Assembly: GCA_021030915.1 (NCBI GenBank)
Contig: JAGEMR010000029.1
Location: 246,684 to 310,683 of the forward strand
DNA from: Astrothelium macrocarpum
Lineage: Eukaryota > Ascomycota > Dothideomycetes > Trypetheliales > Trypetheliaceae
Direction of reading: 5' to 3'
Length of the DNA stretch: 64,000 nucleotides
The position numbers were made by a program, and so were the translations under genes. Position 1 is the stretch's first letter. Each line of letters begins with the position of its first letter. Below, one piece after another: positions 35,076 to 46,598 of the stretch. Below the pieces are notes generated by a model. The model saw only the letters and a program-made list of their open reading frames with translations, did no database searches and was not told where the DNA came from.

Positions 35076-36489
35076 GGCTTGAACGGCGCCTAGGAAACGG
35101 AGACGAGCGTTGCATGCACGCTTCGGCAGCTAGGGCTTGACCGCGGTTGGCTATGTGGGCCCCAGAGCCATCTGTAAGGTACTCATGCCTTCCCTGGAAA
35201 GCTCTCTAGATGGACGTTGATGCAGAATTGTTCTCGTCGTGCAGGATACCCGAAAACAAAGGGGGTTTGACTATAGCATGATGCTTGTTTGCGAACGTTG
35301 GGGCCGAAAAGGCGGCGAGAAATTATGACGAGGCCGTGCAACTGTCAGCCACGATCCGCGAGCGCAAGACCAACCTCGACTCCGTTCACGCTTCTTTCCC
35401 CTCCTCCTCCTACAGCTTTGGCCAGCATGACATTGGCATGGCTTCGCTATGTGCTGTCCGAGATTATCGGCTGCTTACCTGGGCGATTCGCCTCCCCACT
35501 TGTCAGCACCGCTATTGCCTTTTTATGTGCCCAAAAGATCACGCGCCTGCCAGGATGGTGACTATAAAGTGTGGCTTAGAGTAATTGGCTCCGGACGTGT
35601 TTATGCAGCCTGACTAGCACTCGGTGTTAAAATCGATCCAATCGCCATCTGAACCGGTTGTGGATGGGAACATGAAACGTAGCGGCATCGTGATGGTCAA
35701 TGGTAATAGGGAGTCCCTTTGGTGGATGGATGCTCAACCTAGGGCACTAACAGTTTGTCCAATTTCTGTTCGGCTCTGAGGAGCTCATGAATACGGGAGG
35801 GATGCATTGATGCTTAACCTTTTCCTTGACTTCTGCACTTTCGGGAATGATTTGGGGAAAAGCATGATTTTCTTATTTCCTATTTGCCTTCTCATCTCCT
35901 GCACGAGGCGCCATGCTAACAAAGCGTTACTGTTGCATCACTGCACCCACTGCAACTCTTGCAGATCATTCACCGCAGAATTTGGTTCGATCCAAAGTGT
36001 AGTCTTCGCCGAGCGGCCCGCTCCCTGTACCTAATCCTGTAGTAGAGAAAATCCTGCAAACAATCGGACCGGCCAACCAGCCTCAGTATCTTCCTCCGAA
36101 ACACATCCTCGACTGGGGTCTGCCACATCATTGACCCTTATGGCTAACAACCCGGAGTAATGTGATCGCCGTCACAGATCATCAGCTCTCCAAGTCGGGC
36201 CACCAGGCCTAGCTTGTTCCTTTGGGATACCTTCTAATTTAATAAAACCATCTGCAAGTCAGCCATGCTACTTCGCCGCCTGAACTTAGTAAAGTGTCGT
36301 ATTCGACTAGATATAAGTATCTAGAGCTGCTCACTTCTTTACTACGAATACAGTATCGTGTTTTGACGACGTCATCGGAAACTGGAAAACACAACACAAG
36401 AAGCATTCACCTATTTCATTCACATCTACTTTTCCTCTCTGGACAATTTTGGTGAATTCTTTCCTCCACAACTTTTTTTCTTTTTAAGA
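35076..36489. other. 1.4-kb upstream region of the mannanase gene
   Basis: No supported gene. Frames at 35285-35584 (+) and 35807-36034 (+) have no family pattern and overlap each other in different frames. The final ~170 bp form a T/C-rich leader ending CTTTTTAAGA before the GH76 start. The long upstream region suits a regulated secreted enzyme, but no operator is identified. Confidence 0.45.
36312..36319 (+). promoter_or_regulatory. Possible TATA box of the mannanase gene
   Basis: TATAAGTA sits about 170 bp upstream of the ATG, with a pyrimidine-rich leader between. Its position and the absence of similar sequences nearby are the only evidence. Confidence 0.3.
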
Positions 36490-37578
36490 ATGTCTTTACA
36501 AAGGGTAGTTTTACTTCAATCATTGCTGGTAACTTTTCAAGGCTCTCTCGCTATTGCTCAAAGCGGCAATGCTACAAGTTACCAGGACAATGCCTTGAAC
36601 GCTCTTGGTGTCTTGAACAATACTTACTACGATCCCAGCACCGGACTCTGGAATAACCTCTGGTGGAACAGCGCCAACGCGCTCACCGTAGTTGCTGATG
36701 TGGCAAAGGCAGACTCAAGCTATCTCAGTACTGCTGAAGGTATCTTTACTTCTACGTTTCAGAATGCGCCAGGTCGAGCCGGATCACCGAACTGGACTGA
36801 TGGTTACTATGACGACGAGGGCTGGTGGGCCCTTGCATGGTTGGAAGCGTTTGACCTTACCAACAATCAGGCTTATTTCGATGCCGCTGTGGATACCTAC
36901 AATGACATGCAAACCGGTGCCAACGCAACGTGCGGCGGCCACTGGTGGGATAAGTCTCACTCTGCGAACACAGCAATCGGAAATGAGCTCTATCTGAGCG
37001 TTGCAGCACATTTGGCTGAGCGCACTAGTGGAGATGCTCAGACCGGTTACCTGAACGATGCGCTAAATGAGTGGAGCTGGTTCAATAATTCGGGCTTGAT
37101 CGCGTCAAACAATTTGGTGCATGATGGTCTCAACCTTTCAACTTGCCAAGTGGATCCTGGTTCTCCTACTTATACATACAACCAGGGCGTAATTCTTGGC
37201 GCGCTCATCTCACTTAACAACGTCCACTCGGACCCTTCATACCTGGAGACTGCATCAAATATTGCTCATGCCGTACTTTCAAACATGGTCGACTCGAACG
37301 GAATTCTTATCGAGTACGGCGGTTCGCTTACTCCCGATGAGAACGGATCACAATTCAAAGGCGTCTTCGTCCGCAACCTAATGCTCCTTCAGCAAACTCA
37401 ACCAGATGACGCTTACGTCAGCTTCCTCCAAAAGAACGCCGACAGCCTCTGGGCTAATGCGAGAAATGCCACAAACGGGCTAATCGGACCGGACTGGCAG
37501 GGTCCTGTTGAGGATACCGACATGTCGAGCCAAAATTCCGCCGTGAGCTGCTTGCTTGCTGCTTCTGTCGTGTCGTAG
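36490..37578 (+). CDS. Secreted alpha-1,6-mannanase, GH76 (Dfg5/Dcw1 relative)
   Basis: A single exon, 362 aa. A signal peptide covers about 1-23 (VVLLQSLLVTFQGSLAIAQ). The GH76 (alpha/alpha)6 barrel is evident from LWNNLWWNSANALTVVADVA, the catalytic DD motif in GYYDDEGWWALAW, CGGHWWD, and YTYNQGVILGAL. At least six Asn-X-Ser/Thr sites suggest heavy glycosylation. Dfg5/Dcw1 relatives process GPI glycans to attach proteins to the wall; other GH76 enzymes degrade alpha-1,6-mannan. The C-terminus (AVSCLLAASVVS) is only weakly hydrophobic and there is no clear GPI site, so a soluble enzyme is more likely than a GPI-anchored one. Confidence 0.9.
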   Translation: MSLQRVVLLQSLLVTFQGSLAIAQSGNATSYQDNALNALGVLNNTYYDPSTGLWNNLWWNSANALTVVADVAKADSSYLSTAEGIFTSTFQNAPGRAGSPNWTDGYYDDEGWWALAWLEAFDLTNNQAYFDAAVDTYNDMQTGANATCGGHWWDKSHSANTAIGNELYLSVAAHLAERTSGDAQTGYLNDALNEWSWFNNSGLIASNNLVHDGLNLSTCQVDPGSPTYTYNQGVILGALISLNNVHSDPSYLETASNIAHAVLSNMVDSNGILIEYGGSLTPDENGSQFKGVFVRNLMLLQQTQPDDAYVSFLQKNADSLWANARNATNGLIGPDWQGPVEDTDMSSQNSAVSCLLAASVVS

Positions 37579-38525
37579 TAGACAGCACGGTCTTGTATTG
37601 GCTTCCACTTGTGAATATTGCGGATTTCTGAACCAGCTTCTCTAGTCTCATTCACCACGGCGGATACTGTACAGGGTACGGAGGGTATGGGGGATGGTGC
37701 AGCGACTCAAGAATGAATTTAGCTGCTCTGCATAGCCTTGGTCCGTCAATGACAGACCCTTACATGATTTTGGACAGCTTTTCTTTTCACCATGTACATA
37801 ATTTTGACTGCCCGCAGAGGGTACATCGTAAAAGAGTAGTACCAGAGGGTCGCATGGATCTGCACAACAATGCTCATAATGGATAACTTTTGCAGTGATC
37901 GGTAAGACGCCGTCCACTGGAATTCAAGTGCTCTCGATCATTACGTATAACGGATACTGTCCCCTCAATTGACGAGCGCGTGATCGTGTCTTACGCAGGA
38001 GAAAAATCAAAATGCCAAGCGACTAGTTGTCACGCACGTGCATCTTCGAGGTGCAGCTGTGCATGCCAACACGGGGTAACCGTTATCCATAGCCACGTAC
38101 ATGCATGTGCACTGGTATGCACTCCGTGCTGACCGACAGCCATTGTAAAGTAATACTGAGACATGAGAAGCTTTGTGCGGATTGGATCAAAATGAGGACG
38201 ATCGGATCATTGCTTAACTTGATCAAGAACTTGCACATGGAGTTGAAACCATGGAACAAGCGAGTCGTGATGCAGCATAATTTGATGAAACAAAGAAATG
38301 GAACAAACCAGCACAAGTCGCCTCGGCTATGATGCGCTGCTCGTAGGTCCGGCGTCGTCTGGTGTTTGGTGGCTGGAGGAAGATGTGTGCGGGTAGAAGC
38401 TTTGAGACGACAATTCTTAGATGCACGCTAAGATAATCTTATCCTGCCGGTCCCTGAATTCGATAAAGTTGAATCAGCCATCTGCTTCTTGTTCCCACGC
38501 GTTGAGTGCTGGTCTGCTTGCAGCC
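37579..38525. other. Intergenic region, no gene seen
   Basis: 3' flank of the mannanase gene and upstream flank of the SDR-like gene. Short frames on both strands lack recognisable motifs. No repeats were seen. Confidence 0.45.
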
Positions 38526-39906
38526 ATGCCCGTCTATATTGCTGTTCAGGCTCTTTTCGATGGTCTTGGCAGCATTCCATTTGCCATTCCCATCCTTAAA
38601 ATTTTGCCATGGCTTTTGGGTATCTATCTCGTCAAATGGTACTTTGGGGGAGCGAGGAATCAGTCCGAGCGAAATATGCACTCGAAGGTCATAATGATGA
38701 CAGTATGTCGCCCTTCAATTCAAGTACATACCAAATGAGAGCTAATCAAATCAGGGCGGAACGTCAGGAATCGGCGCTGAAGTTGCTCGCGAGCTGGCTT
38801 CTCGCGGTGCACAACTTATCCTCCTTACTCAACAACCACTGAATGATGCTTTCCTCATTGACTACATCATGGATCTTCGGACCTCAACAAGTAACGAGCT
38901 CATAAATGCCGAGCAAGTCGATCTGTCTTCGCTCCATAGCATTCGGCAGTTTGCCACGAAATGGGTTGACAATGCCCCTCCACGTCGGCTTGATATGATA
39001 ATCCTCTGTGCAAAAACACTCACCCCAATCGGCGGCAAAATAGCAATCACAGAAGATGGGATGGAGTCGAACTGGGGCATCAATTACCTTGCAAACTTCC
39101 ACCTACTCAGCATTCTCAGTCCCGCCCTACGAGCCCAGCCACCAGACCGAGACGTCCGCGTCATAGTCGGAGCATGCAGCGACTATGTTGTCGGACAGCT
39201 ATCCGTCATCACCGGGCAGTCCTCAGGCACCGACACCCGACAAAAGCCATCGTCGAATTCTTCTTCAAATCAAAAGAAAAAATCATCATCACCACCATCA
39301 TCCAACGACTCCTCAACCCTCAAACTCTCCACCGCCCACGCCACCTCCAAGCTCGCCCTCACCACCTTCGCCCTCGCCTTCCAAAAACACCTCGCCTCCT
39401 ACAAGCGCCCCGACGGCTTCGACATGAACGCGCGCGTCATCCTCGTCAACCCGGGCTTCGTGCGCACGCCCGGCATGCGCCGTTACCTCAGCATGGGCTC
39501 GCTCTTCGGGCTGCTGCTATACCTCATCATGTATCCGCTGTGGTGGGTCGTGCTCAAGAGCCCGAGCCAAGGGGCGCAGGGCTTTCTGTACGCCGCGATG
39601 GAGGCGAAGTTTGGGCGGGGAGAAGGCGGTTGGCTGATTCGCGAGTGCCAGGAGACCGCGTATGCGCGTACGGAGGTGCGGGATGAGAAGGTGCAGAAGG
39701 AGCTGTGGGAGTTGAGTGAGAGGTCGATTGAGAGGGCGGAGAAGGAGGGCGCGGTGAAGAGGGCGGTGGAGAAGAAGGAGAGGGAGAGGAGGGAGGAGGG
39801 GGAGAAGAAGGGGGAGAGGAAGGAGGAGGGTGAGAAGAAGGGGGAGGGGAAGGATGAGAGTGGAGAGCGGAAATCGGGGTCGAGAAGGAGTAGAAAGGCT
39901 GGGTAG
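38526..39906 (+). CDS. Membrane-anchored short-chain dehydrogenase-like protein with altered active site
   Basis: Model: join(38526..38702, 38755..39906), 442 aa. The N-terminal hydrophobic segment (IPFAIPILKILPWLLGIYLV) should anchor it to a membrane. After the intron the Rossmann signature TGGTSGIGAEVARELASRGA is intact, followed by LDMIILCAKTL where NNAG is usual and NYLANFHLLSIL. The catalytic YxxxK position reads H254-A-T-S-K258, so the Tyr is replaced by His while the Lys stays. A Ser/Lys-rich insert precedes it, and the last ~70 residues are an extremely Lys/Glu-rich repeat (EEGEKKGERKEEGEKKGEGK). The fold is clear; activity as an oxidoreductase is doubtful. The start was chosen at MPVYIAVQALFDG; an in-frame ATG at 38421 is less likely. 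Confidence 0.8.
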
Positions 39907-40267
39907 ATTTTGAATAGAATACAAAGCCGTGAATAAAGCTTAACAGCAAATAATTAGTATATACACCGTTGATCAGTGAAATACCTTTTCACATTTTTGT
40001 TGAACATAGTTGTGGTTAGGTAAGTGTTCGCTTATATCGTAATGTACTACTTATTTACCATGGTGGGGCTCTTCGTCCTGCGCAAGCCGCAAAGCGACAT
40101 CATCCCACACAGAAGCTGGCGCGGCTTGTAATTAGGCACCTGTCTTACTCGCGACCACCACTATACAACCGACTCGAATACTCAATGTCTTTGACTCAGG
40201 AGCAAGACAGATCAATTCAGCAATAAAAGCAGAGAGAGGGTGGTAGTAGTGAAGCAGGAAAGGCACC
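39907..40267. other. ARP3 promoter region
   Basis: 360 bp between the SDR-like stop and the ARP3 start. The left part is AT-rich. No other feature is supported. Confidence 0.5.
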
Positions 40268-41921
40268 ATGGCACCTCAAACACCGGCCGTTGTCATGGAC
40301 AAGTATGTCTTGCTTTGCCTCCTTCTGCGCGAAACGATAGTTTACTAACTGTCTGATAGCGGTACGGGTTACTCGAAACTTGGTCAGCCTTCAATCCATA
40401 CCTTCCTCTGTCCAATGCAACCTGCTAATACAGCAAACATCAGGCTTCGCTGGCAACGATTCCCCCTCCTTCGTCTTCCCCACTGCAATCGCGACCAAAG
40501 GTCCAACCGGCGGCTCTGGAGGATCCGGATCAGGTCGTCCAGCCGTTGCGAACAAGCCTTCTTTCCTGACAGGTGGAGCGGGACCTGGTGGACATCTTTC
40601 TGCAAAGCGAGGGACAGAGGACCTCGATTTTTTCATCGGAGACGAGGCAGCTACTGCAGCTGCTGGGGGTGGTATGAGATAAAATCGCCTGCTTGAATTG
40701 GTACTGGGCTGATATCGTGCAAAGGCTATGGCATACACTATCCTATCAGGCATGGACAAATAGAAAACTGGGTGAGCACATTTATATCCGCACTGTCAAG
40801 ACGTATACTGATTGCCTTTTCCAGGACCACATGGAACGATTCTGGTCCAACTCAATATTCAAGTACCTTCGCGTCGAGCCCGAAGATCACTACTTTCTCC
40901 TCACTGAGCCCGTACGTATGCTCTATATGCCCATCAGTTTCGTTCCAGCCACCCTCTTCCCCACCTCTACGCATATTTCATCTACAATCACACCAAATCT
41001 AACCCCACCCAGCCCCTCAACCCCCCCGAAAACCGCGAAAACACGGCCGAAATCATGTTTGAATCCTTCAACTGCGCAGGGCTATACATCGCCGTGCAAG
41101 CGGTCCTCGCCCTCGCAGCTTCCTGGACCAGCACAAAAGTAACCGACCGCTCACTCACCGGCACAGTCATCGACAGCGGCGAGGGCGTGACGCACGTGAT
41201 CCCCGTGGCGGAGGGCTACGTGATCGGGTCCAGCATCAAATCCATCCCGATCGCGGGCCGCGAGCTGACGTCGTTTGTGCAGCAGCTGCTGCGCGAGCGC
41301 GGCGAGCCCGAGACGAGCCTGCGCACCGCCGAGCGCATCAAGGAGCGCGACTGCTACGTGTGTCCGGACATGGTGCGTGAATTCGCCCGCTTCGACGCCG
41401 ACCCGGAGCAGTTCCGCAAGTTCGTCGTCGCGGATCCCAGGGGCCCGGGGAGGCCGCCGCTGACGGTCGAGGTCGGGTATGAGCGCTTCCTCGCGCCGGA
41501 GATCTTCTTCAACCCGGAGATCTACTCGAGCGATTTCCTGACGCCGCTGCCGACCATTGTGGATGGCGTCATTCAGAGCTCGCCGATTGATGTGCGGCGT
41601 GGGCTGTATAAGAATATCGTGCTGAGTGGCGGGTCGACGCTGTATAAGTCGTTTGGCCGGCGGTTGCAGAGGGATATAAGGCATTTGGTGGAGGAGCGGA
41701 TTCGTGCGTCTGAGGCGAGGAGCGGAGGGGCGAAGAGTGGCGGGTTGGAGGTGCAGGTGGTGGAGCATAAGAGGCAGAGGCATGGGCCGTGGTTTGGGGG
41801 GAGCTTGCTGGGGCAGACGCCGGAGTTTAGGAGTTATTGTCATACAAAGGCGGAGTATGAGGAAGTTGGGCCGAGCATTGTGAGGAGGTTTGCGTTGTTG
41901 GGAGGTCCGGGAAGTACGTAG
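40268..41921 (+). CDS. ARP3: Actin-related protein 3 (Arp2/3 complex)
   Basis: Model: join(40268..40302, 40360..40382, 40444..40671, 40725..40771, 40825..40911, 41013..41921), 442 aa, all phases consistent. Arp3 with Arp2 nucleates branched actin at endocytic patches and the hyphal tip. The start reads MAPQTPAVVMDNGTGYSKLGFAGN, with the nucleotide-binding DNGTGYSKLG. A Gly/Ser-rich insert (GPTGGSGGSGSGRPAVANKP) occurs at the usual place in filamentous fungi. Then HGQIENWDHMERFW, VIDSGEGVTHVIPVAEGYVI and LSGGSTLYKSFGRRLQRDI complete the actin fold. Exon 2 is only 23 nt. The introns carry TACTAAC- or CTGAT-like branch sites. The last exon is GC-rich, and the opposite-strand frame 41151-41843 is its shadow. 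Confidence 0.96.
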
Positions 41922-42926
41922 GCGACGTTAGATGTGTCGTGGAGAGCGAGCGTTTTGGTGGCCTTACCTGCGTAGCGATTTGGGAACCTAGGTTTTAGAA
42001 AAAAAGGACGGTGCTTGCAATGGGGTATACGAGAAGCGCATAGCGGATGTCTTACATATAACGACAAAGTCATTTCGCTGGGAAGTGTGCGTAAAACTTT
42101 ATCTTCATGATGATCAAAATTAAAAGCCCCTGGTCCAATCTATACTATCGAGAGTGATTAGTAGGTCCAAAGATTGTACTCATTCAACTTCTTTTCATTA
42201 GCTACCGAATTCCTTATCTTTCACAATCCAAGCCGCCTTATCCTTCCATATTCCTAGCCCAGAGTATGCAAATCACCCTCTCAAGGCGAATCCTTCCCTG
42301 AAATGTACAGCCCACCAGCTCAAATGTGGGCGTGTGCAGTGATTATGCTAATTACAAATACCGAGAGTATGTATATACGTAAATGTATATGTGCACCGAA
42401 AAAAAAAGTTAAAAACCGTAGAAACGTATAACTCAAAAGACTCGTGACTGGCTCAAACCAATCGGGTATAAAGCAGAAAAACAATCGCTTCTTCGAAGAG
42501 AAATCCTCCTAATCCATGGATATCCTGGATTTGCATGAAAAGCAATGGGTCTGAGGTAATGTGGTTGGGTCGGTGGAGACGAGATCCCGAAGACTGCGGT
42601 ATTAAGAACAGGGTGTCTCGAATATGAAGGTCTGGTGCATTGGAGGCGGAAAACGATCCGAGATAGAAGGGCCGATTCCGTAGCTTGGAAACGTTCGAAC
42701 AAAGGCTGTGCTGATTTCGGAGCAAGTGTCGTTATATAGCTGTGAGGATTCCAATGGTTTAATCGTCGACGGGAGAAGCCAGGGTATATTATTTGATGAA
42801 AGGTGCATGGATAAAAAAGCGAGGAAGCGCCGATTGATGTCGTAAATCCGCCGTAATGCATGTATGCCAACAATGATTGCGCTGGGACCATTCGGTCCAT
42901 CGTTTTCATTTCTGTCCAAGATATTT
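41922..42926. other. Convergent intergenic region of 1 kb
   Basis: 3' flanks of ARP3 (+) and the SH3-protein gene (-). The part 42100-42430 is AT-rich with an A9 run. Minus-strand frames at 42433-43048 lie largely outside the gene and show no family pattern. Confidence 0.5.
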
Positions 42927-44711
42927 TCATGGGGTTGGGGGCCTGTCAAAGTCCCTAGATGCTCCTGTAATTTCTCCGGATTCGCCTTCAATAGTTTTTC
43001 GCCAATGCTGTGGCAAGCAGACGCAGACAAGCTGTGAACATTAGACACTTACTCTCCAAGGCTAAAATAAAGATTAGTGGACTTACCGGAAATGCTTTTA
43101 TTTCGCCGTTGGTTGGACTGTCCCTACTCCTACTGCTTCCATTGCTCATACCGCTATCTCTTTGTGGATTATGCCGATCTTCTTCCCAGTCTTCCGCACT
43201 ATCCAACAATCGCACTCCTGTCGCCCAGCCGTCATCCCAGATTCCGACAACTTTGAGCATGTCACCGCGCTCAAGTTCGAATTCATCGTTGGCTCTGGGT
43301 TGATAAGCCCATAATACAGCCACCTTATCGCCCGGTCGTATCTCATCTTGAGAATAGTAATCTTTGAAGAAAGCCAACTGCTCTGACTGTCCACTACCCA
43401 CACCTTCCGGAGAACTGTATTCACCATTGCTATTGGATTGTGGCGAGCTCTCATCTTCCAGTCCTGCGGCGGCAATGGCTCCCAAGTGACTTCCACTCGA
43501 CAGACTGCCGCTGCGCTTAGGAGGTACTCGAGCTACTCCTGATTCAGGACTATCACCATACTCTTGTGGCTCTTCTTCACCTGCTCGCTCCAGAGCCGAC
43601 ATGCGCGCTACGCGACCACCTATGATGCCATAACGCGCGGGACTGGCAGAGGCTGCACCCTCTCTAAACACGGCGGGAGTTCGAGATGGAGAGATCTGAT
43701 TAAAGACGCTGCCTCGTTGGCTTCGATTACGTCGTCGTAGTAGAAGACAGCATCCAATGAACAAGGCTAGCAGGAGAAGTGCGCCCAGAACCGATCCAAC
43801 AGCAATGCCAGCGATTTGCCCACCAGTTAGACCCTGTCCTTTGTTTGTGTTATTTGGAGAGGTAGTCGGCATGGGTGTACCACTTGGGAAAAGTGGGGCC
43901 ATTGAAGCGACGATAGGAAGGCTGACATTGGCGCATCGGTTCTCTGTGTTTGAAAATAGACAGCAAGAATCAGTAGCATTAGGGGAACTGGCAGCACAGT
44001 ACGTGCATAAGCCGCCCAGGTTGTTCGAGAATCCACAATTATCGGGCTCGTTTTGAACGCCCTCTATACATGTTTGTGATAATGAGTTTTGGGGTAATGC
44101 GCAGTTGGTGAAGTCGGCCCGTATTTCGCTGATGGCGTTTGAACCTGTTGTGCCGCATATTTGAGGTGTCGAGGCTATTTGTTGTTCTGAACGGGCATAG
44201 TCTGCCTGTTTTCGTGTCAGCCAATTCTTGTCTATGGTACCCGGAGAAATTATTTACACATGTGTCTGCGCAAAGAGGCGTCGTCGCATTGCCAGACAAA
44301 GAACAGGATTTTATCGAGTTCTGAATGATTGCATTGCATAAGACACTGGTGGTATATCTGGCATAAAGGTCGGTGGTGTTTGACAAGTCGACGTTCGAGC
44401 ATCCGATCAGTTGTTGATATCTGATCTGAAGTTTAGAAAGCTATGCATTCGGATAATTGATTCCTCTCCTACCTCTGCTGCGAAAAGCCGTTTGCTATAA
44501 AAATTTGGAGGCCGGAATCAAATGAGCTCGTATCTGTAACATTGGAAAGGAAGGGACTAGACGGATAATTGAATCAGTGGGTAAAGTCGGTGTTTCGTAG
44601 GGATTGGTTCGCATACAAAAGTCCGACCAAAGTCGAGTCCGTGGAGATTGACGCCGAAGCAAAAGCGGGACACGAGGTCGATCCTCCCAAAGGTATGCAA
44701 TCTGAGGCCAT
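42927..44711 (-). CDS. Single-pass membrane protein with cytoplasmic SH3 domain
   Basis: Model: complement(join(42927..43031, 43087..44205, 44258..44420, 44473..44556, 44617..44711)), about 521 aa, all junctions in phase. The Cys-rich extracellular part begins near CIPLGGSTSCPAF and includes a run with NLGGLCTYCAASSPNATDSCC. A Ser/Pro/Thr stretch leads to one transmembrane helix (GQIAGIAVGSVLGALLLLAL, then CCLLLRRRNRSQ). The cytoplasmic side has a Ser-rich linker and an SH3 domain (KVAVLWAYQPRANDEFELER, then VGIWDDGWATGV). The layout recalls Fus1-type and other fungal surface sensors that bind proline-rich partners at the cortex. The model lacks a signal peptide, so the first exon is probably missing and the start at 44711 is provisional. 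Confidence 0.78.
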
Positions 44712-46598
44712 TACGGCAAGCAATGGGTAGCTGGACTTGCAATAGCTATTATACCAATGCCGTGAGGGCAGCCGAGGCCAGTGCAAATGGCTCGCTTGAA
44801 CAATCCAGGGCAGCGAAACTGTGCGCGATTCAGGCAATAAAGCGCACCCTATATCGCTCGCTCAACTGCAACCATCTTGTGGATAGTCGTCAGCTGGTGG
44901 CGAATGCGCAGTGTAGGGCTGTCCGTGGGTCGATCACTACCAATTCGCTAATCCGGTTTCTATGGTTGAGGTAACGACGCCACACGCGTTGGACAACAGA
45001 TCAATTTGTGTATAACGCAATGCAAAAGAGAGGAAGATTAGCAAAACAAAACGAGCGAGATTCCAAAAACAAAGAGATGGAGAATTAAGAAGTCGAGGAA
45101 GTGAAGACGCAAACGAGCGGCAATTGGAGTAGCTCGTGTACCTGCGTAGATAGCAAGTGGTACGAGGGAGGTGAGGCAGGAGCCGGCGCAAAACCAAACA
45201 AAGACTGATTGGCCAAGGAGAGGGTGACGCGTGAACTTGCGCTCTAGCATTGGATCACACAGCTATGAAGCTACTGTCGAGCGGAGCCTAAACATGCCGG
45301 ACCCAGCATACCATGGCCGCACTGGGCTCATCTCTAGACCTGTTACGGTCGTGGTGGCCGGCCGTTGCAGGGACTGTGAAATTACTTGGTCGGATCCAGC
45401 GTCCGAGAATTAAAATTGCCCATTGCCCCCTCGAACGGTACTCCTGAAACATGTCAAAAGCATGCTGAACTGAGAACAGCGATGGCCCGGTTCACCTTAC
45501 AAGACGCGACTTCAATTGTTCCTATCTCGGGGAGCGTCGTCGAGTCAAGAGACTCAGGTCACTTGAATCATGGGAGATCGTCCCGTTGGCTGCACACCAC
45601 CTTTGACTGCACGTTCCGTAGTCTAGATGCATTGGTACACTGACAAGGCCAAGTGCTGTCCATGGGCAAAATGGTTACGACGTGCCGTCTCATTTGCTGC
45701 ACCCTGACATTTGACAGCGGCTCTCCTCATGCACATCATCGCATATGTAACCGTGGATAAGCAAACCCTTCCCTGAGCCTCTCTCTCTCCTTTTCTTTTT
45801 TTCCCTCTGCGGATCTCGGGACTTGGGGCGTTTTCCTTATCTTGGCCGGTGTGATTTGTTTGAGCTCAGTCGGCCAAGTGGCTGGGGCGGAAAAGCCTCG
45901 TACCGTGCCAGACCACTCCGGAGGATCCCCCGCCTCCAAAATTGGGAGTCCGTTGTGGACCTAAGTTAGAGCAAGGACCATCAGAGCTCAGTCAGCATCC
46001 TGGCAAGTGGGGATCTTTGGTCCCTTTGGTAAATGAGTGAGTGCTTCGGTTTAAAAACTTCGGACGAAAGCTTCAGCTTGGGGGATCTCTGGCCTGATTT
46101 TGGCATTTTTCAGTTCGACCTTTGTTTACATTCCCGACATTTGACGAAAACATTGCAACTGCCAAGCATCTACAAAGGTCATAACTGTTTCCTCAATTAT
46201 ATGTTTACCTAAGCAGATCTGCCGATCTCCGTATCTCGCGACGATGCCTGCAAATGGTCAAACAACATTCATCACCGCCATAGGCTTTCTGCAGTTCCCT
46301 GAAGTCGAACTCTGCCTACACTTCTTCTCACACAAAGAACGCTCTTTTGTACCTATTAATAGACTTGTCGGTAGGAAACTTATGTCATGGTGTGTGTGTG
46401 TCACCATGCAAGCATGAGGAACTTGGTGGAACGCCTTCGTACCAAAGATGCTGTGTTCTGTAAGGGATGTGTTGGCTTATCTGTCTGCTGATCGTGGTTG
46501 CTTTTCACATGTGCGCTGACTGAGAGACTTTGTTTATGAGGGATGATGTTGAGACATTTGCAGTTAGAATTAGCGAATACGTGACACCCCACAACGCC
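44712..46598. other. 1.9-kb intergenic region
   Basis: It probably includes the missing first exon and promoter of the SH3-protein gene. The minus-strand frames at 44937-45250 have hydrophobic runs but no joinable exon I trust. No repeat or RNA gene was seen in the rest. Confidence 0.4.

Noticed and set aside
35285..35584. 99-codon plus-strand frame upstream of the mannanase gene
   Set aside because: A second frame overlaps it in another phase, and neither has motifs or splice context; likely chance within a long promoter region.
39174..39686. 170-codon plus-strand frame overlapping the SDR-like gene
   Set aside because: Arg/His-rich shifted reading of the same exon; the SDR frame has the fold motifs.
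41151..41843. 230-codon minus-strand frame opposite ARP3
   Set aside because: Exactly opposite a conserved GC-rich actin exon; His/Arg/Leu-rich translation with no family pattern.
42433..43048. Two overlapping minus-strand frames of 148 and 165 codons
   Set aside because: They lie in the 3' flank and last exon of the SH3-protein gene; splicing shows the true frame ends at 42927.
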